From positions 1-18,367 of the forward strand of contig DDFE01000224.1 of the NCBI GenBank assembly GCA_002336985.1: a stretch of 18,367 nucleotides of DNA, written 5' to 3'. How positions within the stretch are numbered: the first letter of the stretch is position 1; every line of letters starts with the position of its first letter. The DNA comes from Sphingomonadales bacterium UBA1936 (GTDB taxonomy: Bacteria; Pseudomonadota; Alphaproteobacteria; Sphingomonadales; Sphingomonadaceae). This document shows positions 7,387-14,521 of this stretch, in pieces. The notes beneath the pieces were generated by a model that ran no database searches, was not told where the DNA came from, and worked only from the letters and a program-made list of their open reading frames with translations. A program made the translations under genes and the position numbers.

Positions 7387-9818
7387 TTCTGGCCGCCGAA
7401 GTTGATGCGTGCCGTGATCCCGAAATACCGGTCCGCATCACGCGGGATCTGGTACCGGTAAGCACCGCCCGGACCGCCGTTGATGATGGCTGCCGCAAAG
7501 CTCTGATCCAGCAGGTTGCGAACCTGTGCAATCACACGCCAGCGGCCATCCGTGTCCGTGATCCCGGCCGACAGGTTGACCAGACCATAGTCATGGATCG
7601 TGGCCAACTGGCGGAGGATCGGATCGGGCGAGAATGAGGCCAACTGGCTCGACTGGTAGCTGGTCTGTGCGCCGAACATCAAGTCGACAGGACCGCCGGT
7701 CCGCCAGCGGTAATCGGCGCTGAGCGATCCCTTGAACTTCGGCGCGAAGGCCAGTGGCGTTCCGGAGGGCACGATCGCAGAAGCAGCGGCACCCGGTGCG
7801 GCAAAGAACTGGTCGACCCTTGCATCGGTATAGGCTGCACCGCCCGAGATGCTCAGGTCGCGGACCGGCCGCCAGATGATATCCACTTCGCCACCACGGG
7901 TCGAAACCTCGCCAGCGTTGGTGAAGCGCGACACGACAACGCCTGCGACCAGGTCGGGATTGTTCGCCTGGAAATTATAGTATTTCGCGTAATAACCGGC
8001 GAGGTTCAGCACCAGCTTGCCGCCGAACAGCGTGTTCTTCAGCCCGATTTCATAGGCGTCCGACGTTTCGGGCGAAATCGCATTCGTGCCCGTCGCGGTC
8101 AGGTTGTAGAAGATGTTGTACGCCGGTCCCTTATAGCCGCGGGCATAGGTGCCGTAGATCATCGAGTTGCGGCTGATGTCGAACTGGACACCCGCCTTGC
8201 CCGACCAGTTGGTGTTGCTCGTCTTCGTCCGGAACGGAACACCGTTCGACGAGAGCAACGACGTCTGCAGCGCGACCGTCGGCGACACGCCGGACGCGAC
8301 AAGCGCGTTATAGGCGTCGAACACACCCTGGTCGAAGACCGGCTGGATACCCGGAGCTGCCTGTGGAATGCCGGCACCGTTCAGGACGAGACCGGTCGTC
8401 GTGCGCTTGTGGAACACTTCGAGGTCGTCTGCCGTGTAGCGAATGCCTGCGATGAGCCGGAAGCGGTCGGAGAAGTTAAGCGTCCCCTGACCGAAGAACG
8501 CCAGGTTCTTGAAAGTCGATCCGAAGTCCGCGGTCCCCGACGGCGTTGTCGAAGGAGCCGCCAGCGGGCTCGTGCACGGCGTCAGCGCGGTCGGCGCCGG
8601 TGTCACTGCCGAGGTGCAGACGATGTCGTTGCGCGTGAAGATACGCCGCGAATATGCCTGAGAGTAATAGGCGCCGATGACATAGTCGAAGAACTGCTTG
8701 CCCGGCGACGTCAGACGGAATTCCTGGCTGAACGTATCGCCCGTCTGCGGTCCGAAATCGTGGAGCTGGTTGAAGCCGATATAGGCGGCCGGCAGGAAGT
8801 CGCCGTCGCGGATCTCGGTGTTTTCCCAGTTGCGATACGCCGTGATCGACGTGAACGTCTGGTTGCCCACTTCGGCATTCAGCTGTGCCGAAAATCCATA
8901 GCCGGTTTCCAGCGTTTGCGTGATCAGGTCCTGAGCGATCGCACGTGTCTGGTCACCGTTGGGCGTCGGCAATGCAGCCTGCGACGCGTTCGTCGTCGTC
9001 GCGCCGGTCGCGCCTACGATCGGCGGGGTCGCGATGATTTCGGCGCAGCAATTGTCCTTGTTCTTGTGATAATCCGCGTTGAGCGACAGCGACACCGTCG
9101 GCGAGAAGTCGATGTCGATCGCCAGGCGACCGCCATAATGTTCCCAGCCGTTGACCTTGGGATTACCGGCAACGCCGAAATTCGTGATGTTGCCATCGTA
9201 CTTGGTGTAGAAACCGTTGAGCCGGGTCCGGACATTGTCGCCGAGCGGCAGGTTGACTGCGCCGCGCAGGCGGTATTCGTTTTCAGTGAAATATCCCGCC
9301 TCGACATAGCCGCCGAAGTCCGCGGACGGACGCTGCGACACGATATTGATCACGCCTGCCGATGCGTTCTTGCCGAACAGCGTGCCTTGCGGTCCGCGCA
9401 ACACTTCCATCCGGTCGATGTCGACCAGTTCGCTGAAGGCTTCGCCCGAACGGCTGTAGACGACACCGTCGACGACCGTCGAAACCGACGGCTCACCGGC
9501 GATCGAGAAGGTCGACGTGCCGACGCCGCGCAGGAACAGCGACTGGTTGAGCGTCGTTCCCGACTTCAGGAAGTTGAACGAAGGGACCAGGTTCACCGCG
9601 CCTTCGAGGCTGGCCTTGCCCTGCGACTCGAGTGCTGCACCGCTCACCACGGAAACGGCGACAGGAACATCCTGCAACCGCTCGGAACGTTTTTGCGCGG
9701 TCACGACAATATCTGCAGGCGCATCGTCGACAGCGGGTGCTGGCTCCTGCGCAAACGCAACGGACGGTCCGAGGAGCGCAAAGGCTGCAACTCCCGCAAG
9801 CATCATCGATTTGGTCAT
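7383..9818 (-). CDS. TonB-dependent receptor of the sulfosugar-type locus
   Basis: This 811-residue outer-membrane receptor has a signal peptide at residues 1-23 (MTKSMMLAGVAAF...SVAFA), a TonB-box-like DIVVTAQKR at 36-44 and a plug with LQDVPVAVSVVSG, LRGVGTSTFS, VDGVVYSRSG, MEVLRGPQGTLFGKNASAG and VINIVSQRPS. A beta-barrel follows. It ends ARINFGGQK, so the usual terminal Phe is followed by four extra residues. The ATG at 9818 is chosen because AGGGAA lies just upstream and it begins the signal peptide; an earlier in-frame ATG at 9866 adds only basic residues. It sits 55 bases after the Gfo/Idh/MocA gene and overlaps the MFS start. A role in outer-membrane uptake of the locus substrate (perhaps a sulfoquinovosyl glycoside) is inferred. 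This type of receptor often carries sugars in sphingomonads, but iron complexes cannot be excluded from sequence alone. Confidence 0.93.
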   Translation of the reverse strand: MTKSMMLAGVAAFALLGPSVAFAQEPAPAVDDAPADIVVTAQKRSERLQDVPVAVSVVSGAALESQGKASLEGAVNLVPSFNFLKSGTTLNQSLFLRGVGTSTFSIAGEPSVSTVVDGVVYSRSGEAFSELVDIDRMEVLRGPQGTLFGKNASAGVINIVSQRPSADFGGYVEAGYFTENEYRLRGAVNLPLGDNVRTRLNGFYTKYDGNITNFGVAGNPKVNGWEHYGGRLAIDIDFSPTVSLSLNADYHKNKDNCCAEIIATPPIVGATGATTTNASQAALPTPNGDQTRAIAQDLITQTLETGYGFSAQLNAEVGNQTFTSITAYRNWENTEIRDGDFLPAAYIGFNQLHDFGPQTGDTFSQEFRLTSPGKQFFDYVIGAYYSQAYSRRIFTRNDIVCTSAVTPAPTALTPCTSPLAAPSTTPSGTADFGSTFKNLAFFGQGTLNFSDRFRLIAGIRYTADDLEVFHKRTTTGLVLNGAGIPQAAPGIQPVFDQGVFDAYNALVASGVSPTVALQTSLLSSNGVPFRTKTSNTNWSGKAGVQFDISRNSMIYGTYARGYKGPAYNIFYNLTATGTNAISPETSDAYEIGLKNTLFGGKLVLNLAGYYAKYYNFQANNPDLVAGVVVSRFTNAGEVSTRGGEVDIIWRPVRDLSISGGAAYTDARVDQFFAAPGAAASAIVPSGTPLAFAPKFKGSLSADYRWRTGGPVDLMFGAQTSYQSSQLASFSPDPILRQLATIHDYGLVNLSAGITDTDGRWRVIAQVRNLLDQSFAAAIINGGPGGAYRYQIPRDADRYFGITARINFGGQK

Positions 9819-9840
9819 ATCCGTTCCTTCCCTTTTCCGG

Positions 9841-9859
9841 CGCGGTTTTTCCAACCGCG
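9841..9859 (-). other. Perfect hairpin between oxidoreductase and receptor genes
   Basis: CGCGGTT (9841-9847) and AACCGCG (9853-9859) form a 7-bp perfect stem with a five-base loop, inside the 55-base gap between two genes of the leftward operon. No U-tract follows on the minus strand. It may be a processing or stability element that sets the ratio of enzyme to receptor. Confidence 0.45.
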
Positions 9860-9873
9860 TCCGCATGGCGCAG

Positions 9874-10950
9874 TTAAAAACCCAGTTCGCTCATCTCGAC
9901 GACGCGCTTTTCGCGCGCGCTGATTTCGGCCGCCGTTCCAATGGCGACGGCCATCATCCCGTCATGCGCAGTGACCTCTACCGGTCCATTGTCCACTAAA
10001 GCACTATAGAATTTCTGGTGCTGGTAATAGGTCGCGCCATGGTGATGCCCGGCGGCCAGCGCATGCTCTTCGACCGGCACATGATCGCGGACGACCTGCT
10101 TTGGATTCATGAAGCCGACACGCGGCGAAAAGATGAGGTCGCCGGTCGGAATCAGGCAGTCGAGCCGCGCCTTGTCGCCGACAGCGGTGATCTCTTCCTG
10201 GTTCTCCGCCCCTTCGGCGAACATCGACAGGTCCAACATCGCGCGAACGCCATTGTCGAAGTCCACGGTGGTATAGCTGTTGTCGATAATGTCGGGCTTG
10301 CGGCCGTCATACCGTTCGTCGAGATGGTTCACGTCCATCGCACCCGAACAATAGACCCGGACCGCTTCCGACTGCACGATCAGGCGCATCAGGTCGAAGA
10401 AGTGGCAGCATTTCTCGACCATCGTACCGCCGGTGTTCTCGCTGAACCGGTTCCAGTCGCCGACCTTCGGAAGAAACGGAAAACGATGCTCGCGGATGCC
10501 CAGCATCTGCAACTTGCCGGTCCGGCCGTCATGCACCTGCCGGATGAACTCGGCGGCCGGCGGCATGAAGCGATATTCCATCGCGGTCCAGAAAATGCCG
10601 GGCGATTTCGCCGCTCGCTCGACGATCCACCGCGCGTCCTCGACCGTCGTTGCCACCGGCTTTTCGCACAGGATGTTGAGCCCAGCGTCGAACAGCGGCT
10701 CCAGCACCTTGCGGTGCGTGTAGTTGGGACTGGCCACGATCACGGCATCGAGGTCGGCCTTGGCGAGTTCTGCCGCGGACGAGAAAACCTGCGGACTGGC
10801 ATCGGTACCCAGGGCATCCTTGGCCCAGCCGATCGATGTTCCGACGGGATCGGCGAGTGCCACGATCTCTGCGCCGGGAATAATCGCGACATTGCGGATG
10901 TGCTCGCCACCCATCATTCCGGTTCCGACCAAGCCGTATCGAAGCGTCAC
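9874..10950 (-). CDS. Gfo/Idh/MocA oxidoreductase, candidate NAD-dependent (sulfo)glycosidase
   Basis: This 358-residue protein has an N-terminal Rossmann domain with GLVGTGMMGGEH (6-17), the acidic ADP-ribose-binding ALADP (31-35) and the family motif EKPVA (96-100). The C-terminal alpha/beta domain carries EHRFPFLPKVGDWNRF (154-169) and GGTMVEKCCHFFDLM (174-188); His183 is in the position of the usual catalytic His. The GTG at 10950 is preferred because GGGAGGA lies three bases upstream; the frame stays open further up to 11079 but enters the operator spacer. It is first in the leftward operon. Members of this fold include NAD-dependent sulfoquinovosidases (GH188) encoded beside sulfoquinovose genes, which fits the SsuD-like enzyme and exporter nearby. 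A plain sugar dehydrogenase is the alternative; the family is sure, the reaction is not. Confidence 0.9.
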   Translation of the reverse strand: MTLRYGLVGTGMMGGEHIRNVAIIPGAEIVALADPVGTSIGWAKDALGTDASPQVFSSAAELAKADLDAVIVASPNYTHRKVLEPLFDAGLNILCEKPVATTVEDARWIVERAAKSPGIFWTAMEYRFMPPAAEFIRQVHDGRTGKLQMLGIREHRFPFLPKVGDWNRFSENTGGTMVEKCCHFFDLMRLIVQSEAVRVYCSGAMDVNHLDERYDGRKPDIIDNSYTTVDFDNGVRAMLDLSMFAEGAENQEEITAVGDKARLDCLIPTGDLIFSPRVGFMNPKQVVRDHVPVEEHALAAGHHHGATYYQHQKFYSALVDNGPVEVTAHDGMMAVAIGTAAEISAREKRVVEMSELGF

Positions 10951-10977
10951 AAATCCTCCCGCACCGCTTCTGGCCAG

Positions 10978-11001
10978 ATTTCTGACAGCGATGTCTGAAA
11001 T
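10978..11001. promoter_or_regulatory. LacI-type operator 1 (divergent spacer)
   Basis: A 24-base interrupted palindrome: ATTTCTGACA (10978-10987), GCGA, TGTCTGAAAT (10992-11001). The arms match at nine of ten positions and the dyad axis falls on a central CG, as in many LacI-family operators. It lies between the oxidoreductase GTG (10950) and the lacI ATG (11098), so it could control both directions. Its core TGACAGCGATGTCT (10983-10996) recurs at 12125-12138. A GATAAT box (minus strand, 11022-11017) just upstream is a possible -10 element for the leftward operon. Confidence 0.78.
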
Positions 11002-11097
11002 GTGCTGTGCCACGAAATTATCGGCTTCGGCAAGAGGGATCGGTTTCAATACCGCCGATATGTTGCGCGACCGCCACAATCGCGGCAGGACAGCGGT

Positions 11098-12099
11098 ATG
11101 ACAGCGCGAAACACGATCAGCGATGTGGCAAGGGCGGCGGGCGTCTCGATCAAGACGGTCAGCCGTGTCCTGAACAAGGAGCGCTACGTCCGCAGCGATA
11201 CACGTGAAAAGGTGGAAGCTGCCATGGCCGCGCTGGCGTTCAGCCCCAGCCTTGCGGCGCGTGCGCTGGCGGGCAAGCGCTCACACCAGATCGCGCTGAT
11301 CTATGACAATCACTCGCCCTATTACATTCACGCGATCCAGGAAGGCGTATGGGCGCGCTGCCGCGAAGGCGGCGTGCGATTGCTCGCGCAGCCGGCCGAT
11401 GTTGCATCCCCCACGATCGCCGCCGAGGTCGGGGGCTTGATCGACGAGACCCACGTCGATGGCATCATCCTGTCGTCGCCCGTGACCGACTGTCCTGCCG
11501 TCCTGGCCGAACTCGAGCGGCGGAAAATCCCGTTCGTGCGGATATCGCCGGGGACGAACCATGCCCTGACGTCTTCGGTTTTCATGGACGATGTCGGCGC
11601 CGCGGACGACATGACGACGCACCTGATCAACACGGGCCACCGCACGATCGGGTTCATCATGGGGCATCCGAACCATATGGCGAGCGAACAGCGCCTGTTC
11701 GGTTATCGCCGTGCGCTCGACCGGTCAGGGATTCCGTATGAACCGGGTCTGGTGAAGCCGGGCGAATTCGATTTTGCGAGTGGTGCCAAAGCGGCCGAAG
11801 AGTTGCTCGCGCTGCCGAATCCGCCAACCGCGATCTTCGCGTCCAACGATGACATGGCGGCCGGCGTCCTGACGGTCGCGCATGCGAAAGGCATATCGAT
11901 CCCGTCTGAACTATCGGTCGCCGGATTCGACGATACACCTTTGGCGCAACTCGTCTGGCCACCACTTACGACGATTCGCCAGCCCACCCGTGATCTCGCC
12001 CACGCCGCCGCCAGTCTGCTGTTCGAAAAGGTCGACAGCGTCGAACATCGCAGACTGCAACACGAGCTTGTTATCCGGGCAAGCACAGTCTCGGCTTGA
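11098..12099 (+). CDS. LacI/GalR-family transcriptional repressor
   Basis: This 333-residue regulator has an N-terminal helix-turn-helix (ISDVARAAGVSIKTVSRVLN, about residues 7-26) and a hinge helix with LAARALAGKRS (52-62). A periplasmic-binding-protein-like effector domain follows, with QIALIYDNHSPYY, GHRTIGFIMGHP, PTAIFASNDDMAAGVL, LSVAGFDDTPLAQ and the C-terminal LTTIRQP. The ATG at 11098 has AGGA eight bases upstream; in-frame codons further up lie in the spacer and precede no domain. It probably binds the two copies of the TGACAGCGATGTCT operator and is released by a sugar-type inducer, here perhaps sulfoquinovose or a derivative. One operator lies upstream of its own gene, so autoregulation is likely. 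Confidence 0.94.
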   Translation: MTARNTISDVARAAGVSIKTVSRVLNKERYVRSDTREKVEAAMAALAFSPSLAARALAGKRSHQIALIYDNHSPYYIHAIQEGVWARCREGGVRLLAQPADVASPTIAAEVGGLIDETHVDGIILSSPVTDCPAVLAELERRKIPFVRISPGTNHALTSSVFMDDVGAADDMTTHLINTGHRTIGFIMGHPNHMASEQRLFGYRRALDRSGIPYEPGLVKPGEFDFASGAKAAEELLALPNPPTAIFASNDDMAAGVLTVAHAKGISIPSELSVAGFDDTPLAQLVWPPLTTIRQPTRDLAHAAASLLFEKVDSVEHRRLQHELVIRASTVSA

Positions 12100-12125
12100 C
12101 CGCGTTGCCGCATTGGCTGCAATAA
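12096..12125 (+). promoter_or_regulatory. Possible promoter of the reductase-monooxygenase operon
   Basis: TTGACC (12096-12101, overlapping the lacI stop) is followed after 18 bases by CAATAA (12120-12125). The -10 element is weak, but it directly abuts operator 2, so a bound repressor would block it. This would give the two enzyme genes their own regulated transcript. Confidence 0.4.
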
Positions 12126-12138
12126 GACATCGCTGTCA
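12125..12138. promoter_or_regulatory. LacI-type operator 2 (upstream of the aldo-keto reductase)
   Basis: AGACATCGCTGTCA is the exact reverse complement of the operator 1 core at 10983-10996, again with a central CG. It lies in the 59-base gap between the lacI stop and the reductase ATG. The exact match outside coding sequence supports a shared regulator, most simply the LacI protein encoded between the sites. Confidence 0.78.
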
Positions 12139-12158
12139 TACCGGAGTTGACCAACGCG

Positions 12159-13076
12159 ATGAGTGATCTTGCCCCGCCAAACCCGACCCGCGTGCTCGGC
12201 AAGAGCGGTATCGTCGCATCGTCGATGGCCTGGGGCATGTGGCGGTTTGCCGGGCGCAGCATTGCCGAGGGGAGAGAACTGGTCGAGGCGGCGCTCGAAA
12301 GCGGGATAACCCTGTTCGATACCGCCGACATCTATGGCTTCGACGGCAGTGGCGGGTTCGGCGACGCTGAGGCATTGTTCGGGCGGGTCCTGAAAGAGGC
12401 GCCCGGCCTCAGGGACAAGATGGTCATTGCTTCGAAGGGCGGCATCATGCCTCCCCTGCCCTATGACAGTTCGCCCGGATATCTCGAGTCCGCACTCGAA
12501 GCTTCGTTGCGGCGCATGGGCGTCGGGCGCATCGATGTGTACCAGATCCACCGGCCGGACATCCTGACCCATCCGCACGACATCGCGAAGTTCGCAGAAA
12601 AGGCGTTCGTGCAGGGCAAGATCGGCGCGTTCGGCGTGTCGAATTTTACCGTGGCTCAGACCGAGGCGTTGATTGCGGCGATGCCGGCGCACGGCATTCC
12701 GCTGTCGACGATCCAGCCGGAGTTGTCGCCATTGTGCCTCGATCCAGTCATGGACGGCACCTTGGACATGGCCATCAGGCACGATCTGGCTGCGCTGGCC
12801 TGGTCGCCCCTCGGTGGCGGACGCATTGCTGCACCCGAGGACAATCGTGCGCGCGCTGTTGCCACCGCGCTCGACGCGGTTGCCGATGTCCAAGGCATCT
12901 CGCGTACCGCCACGGCTTATTCCTGGATCATGGCGCATCCCGCTCGCCCGATCCCTATCGTCGGTTCGCAGCATATCGACCGCATCCGCGAGGCGGCCGA
13001 CGCCTATAAAGTCAAATGGACCCGCGAAACCTGGTACGAGGTGCTGGTCGCAGCGCGTGGAGAGAGGCTGCCGTGA
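12159..13076 (+). CDS. Aldo-keto reductase, SmoB-like candidate
   Basis: This 305-residue NAD(P)H-dependent reductase has a TIM-barrel fold. The catalytic tetrad of the superfamily is visible as Asp54 and Tyr59 (FDTADIYG), Lys93 (ASKGG) and His131 (VYQIHRPD). GAFGVSNF and LAWSPLGGG are further family motifs, and PIVGSQHIDRI near the C-terminus is in the cofactor-binding region. The ATG at 12159 is used; an in-frame TTG at 12147 is possible, but the nearby GGAG touches it directly. Its stop overlaps the GTG of the monooxygenase gene (GTGA), so the two enzymes are coupled. In the sulfo-SMO pathway an aldo-keto reductase (SmoB) reduces 6-oxoglucose, made by the monooxygenase, to glucose. That role is inferred from the neighbours; the family alone allows many carbonyl substrates. 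Confidence 0.92.
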   Translation: MSDLAPPNPTRVLGKSGIVASSMAWGMWRFAGRSIAEGRELVEAALESGITLFDTADIYGFDGSGGFGDAEALFGRVLKEAPGLRDKMVIASKGGIMPPLPYDSSPGYLESALEASLRRMGVGRIDVYQIHRPDILTHPHDIAKFAEKAFVQGKIGAFGVSNFTVAQTEALIAAMPAHGIPLSTIQPELSPLCLDPVMDGTLDMAIRHDLAALAWSPLGGGRIAAPEDNRARAVATALDAVADVQGISRTATAYSWIMAHPARPIPIVGSQHIDRIREAADAYKVKWTRETWYEVLVAARGERLP

Positions 13077-14149
13077 CGACACAATCATCCGGACAATGCG
13101 AAGTCAGCTGGTTTTCGGCGCTGTGCGACGACGACTATGAGTTCCTGGGACAGCCGGACCCTGCGCTGGCGTCCAGTTGGGAGCATTGCCGAAACATCGT
13201 GCTGGCTGCAGAAAAAGGCGGCTTCGACAATATCCTATTGCCGTCGGGCTACCAGCTTGGCCTCGACACCACAGCCTTTGCCGCGGCGATTGCCGCGCTG
13301 ACGAAGCGGATCCGCCTGCTGATGGCAGTGCGCATCGGCGAAAGCTGGCCGCCGCAGCTCGCGCGCCAGATCGCGACGCTGGACCAGATCACTGGCGGGC
13401 GGATGACGGTCAACATCATCTCGTCCGACATGCCGGGCGAAAAGCTCGCGAGCGCGCCGCGTTACGCACGCACGCTGGAAGTGATGCAGATCCTCAAGGC
13501 CCTGCTCAACGGCGAGCATCTGAACCATCAGGGCGAGCACTATAAGATCGAGATCGATCCGCCGCGTATGAAGACCGTCAGCGGCAAGTGCCCGCCGCTC
13601 TATTTCGGCGGCCTGTCCGAAGACGCACGCGATGCCGCCGCCCAGGGTTGCGATGTTTATCTGATGTGGCCCGATACGATGCCGGCGGTGCGCGAAATCA
13701 TTGCGGACATGACCGCGCGCGCTGCGAAATACGGGCGGACGCTGAAGTTCGGATATCGCGCCCATGTCATCGTCCGTGAAACCGAGACGGAGGCGCGGGC
13801 CTATGCTTCACGCCTGCTGTCGAAGCTCGACGCAGAAACCGGCGACGCGATCCGCGCGAAGTCTCTCGATTCGACCAGCGTCGGCGTGCTGCGCCAGGCC
13901 GAACTGCGCGCCGCTGCCGGTGACGAAGGGTTCGTCGAGGACAATCTGTGGACGGGTATCGGCCGGGCACGTTCCGGCTGCGGCGCCGCCATCGTGGGCG
14001 ATCCGGACCAGGTCCTTGCCAAACTCGAGGCGTACAAAGCCGAGGGAATCGAGGCGTTTATCCTTTCAGGGTATCCACACGCCGCAGAAGCAGACCTGTT
14101 CAGCCGACATGTGCTGCCAAGGCTTAGACACGGCCCGCTAACCCTATAA
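13073..14149 (+). CDS. SsuD-like FMNH2-dependent sulfonate monooxygenase (SmoC-like candidate)
   Basis: This 358-residue bacterial-luciferase-like (LLM) enzyme of the SsuD branch would use FMNH2 and O2 to split a C-S bond, giving an aldehyde and sulfite. Family segments include GGFDNILLPSGY (49-60), TLDQITGGR (102-110) and PPLYFGG (174-180). By motif, Arg229 and His231 (FGYRAHVIVRET) align with E. coli SsuD Arg226 and His228, Arg300 (GIGRARSGCG) with Arg297, and Tyr334 (FILSGYPH) with Tyr331. The sulfonate/flavin pocket therefore looks intact. The N-terminus (SWFSALCDDDYEFLG) differs from the SsuD FWFIPTHGD type, which suggests a different substrate. The GTG at 13073 has GAGAGG upstream and overlaps the reductase stop. 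With a sugar-type repressor, reductase and Gfo/Idh/MocA enzyme around it, sulfoquinovose is the best substrate guess. No flavin reductase gene is adjacent, unlike ssu or smo operons. Confidence 0.92.
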   Translation: MTTQSSGQCEVSWFSALCDDDYEFLGQPDPALASSWEHCRNIVLAAEKGGFDNILLPSGYQLGLDTTAFAAAIAALTKRIRLLMAVRIGESWPPQLARQIATLDQITGGRMTVNIISSDMPGEKLASAPRYARTLEVMQILKALLNGEHLNHQGEHYKIEIDPPRMKTVSGKCPPLYFGGLSEDARDAAAQGCDVYLMWPDTMPAVREIIADMTARAAKYGRTLKFGYRAHVIVRETETEARAYASRLLSKLDAETGDAIRAKSLDSTSVGVLRQAELRAAAGDEGFVEDNLWTGIGRARSGCGAAIVGDPDQVLAKLEAYKAEGIEAFILSGYPHAAEADLFSRHVLPRLRHGPLTL

Positions 14150-14150
14150 T
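14145..14150 (+). promoter_or_regulatory. Consensus -10 box TATAAT overlapping the monooxygenase stop codon
   Basis: TATAAT is exact, with TTAGAC (14124-14129) 15 bases upstream as a poor -35. Transcription would begin near 14157, only about six bases before the ATG at 14163, and no Shine-Dalgarno sequence is seen. This suggests a leaderless or very short-leader mRNA for the small lipoprotein gene. Confidence 0.45.
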
Positions 14151-14162
14151 ACGTGTCCTCGC

Positions 14163-14426
14163 ATGATGCGGGGATGGCTTGTTGTAACAGCGTTGGCGCT
14201 TGGCGGTTGCGTATCGACTGTCGGCAAGGTCGTGACCGCGCCCGTTCGGGTCGCGGGCAAGGCGGTCGACTGGACCACGACGAGCCGGGACGAGGCCGAT
14301 CGTAATCGCGGCCGCCAGATCCGCAAAACCGAAGAGCGCGCGCGTAAACAATGCCGCCGTGACTTCGACGACGATTACGCGCGAGATCGCTGTGTTCGTG
14401 AACGCGTAGCTAACGAAGGTTATTGA
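14163..14426 (+). CDS. Small lipoprotein of unknown function
   Basis: This 87-residue protein has a lipoprotein signal (MMRGWLVVTALALGGC) with lipobox LGGC and Cys at residue 16. The mature part is short and highly charged (DEADRNRGRQIRKTEERARKQCRRDFDDDYARDRCVRERV), probably helical, with two further Cys that could pair. ATG codons at 14163 and 14166 are both possible; neither has a clear ribosome-binding site, which fits the TATAAT box only 13 bases upstream. It starts 13 bases after the monooxygenase stop but probably has its own promoter, so it need not belong to the sulfosugar pathway. I do not recognise a named family. Confidence 0.72.
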   Translation: MMRGWLVVTALALGGCVSTVGKVVTAPVRVAGKAVDWTTTSRDEADRNRGRQIRKTEERARKQCRRDFDDDYARDRCVRERVANEGY

Positions 14427-14448
14427 GACCTCGCACGTAATCGAGGTC
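14427..14448 (+). terminator. Hairpin after the small lipoprotein gene
   Basis: GACCTCG (14427-14433) and CGAGGTC (14442-14448) form a 7-bp perfect stem that starts directly after the TGA. No T run follows (GTAGGGC), so it may be a weak or Rho-assisted terminator or an RNA stabiliser. The rest of the spacer up to 14521 holds a 9-base direct repeat AGGGCAACC (14451 and 14461) and no other feature. Confidence 0.4.
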
Positions 14449-14521
14449 GTAGGGCAACCAAGGGCAACCGGCCTTTAACGGGCAAAGATCCGTCGGGCCG
14501 CACAGACAGGGGGACCGGCGC

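Noticed and set aside
7383..9818. Siderophore receptor as the default role of the second TonB receptor
   Set aside because: No iron-related gene or Fur-like site was seen nearby and the gene is embedded in a catabolic operon. It cannot be formally excluded, so the substrate is left as inferred.
8409..9923. Plus-strand frame of about 500 codons
   Set aside because: It is antisense to the second TonB receptor, whose signal peptide, plug motifs and ribosome-binding site are clear.
12147..12158. TTG start for the aldo-keto reductase
   Set aside because: The only GGAG touches the TTG directly, which is too close. The ATG at 12159 begins close to the domain and fits family length.
11703..13088. 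Minus-strand frame of 461 codons
   Set aside because: It overlaps lacI and the aldo-keto reductase, both with intact family motifs; its product shows no domain pattern.
14451..14469. Direct repeat AGGGCAACC twice
   Set aside because: Only two short copies in a spacer, without known motif or array; chance is sufficient.
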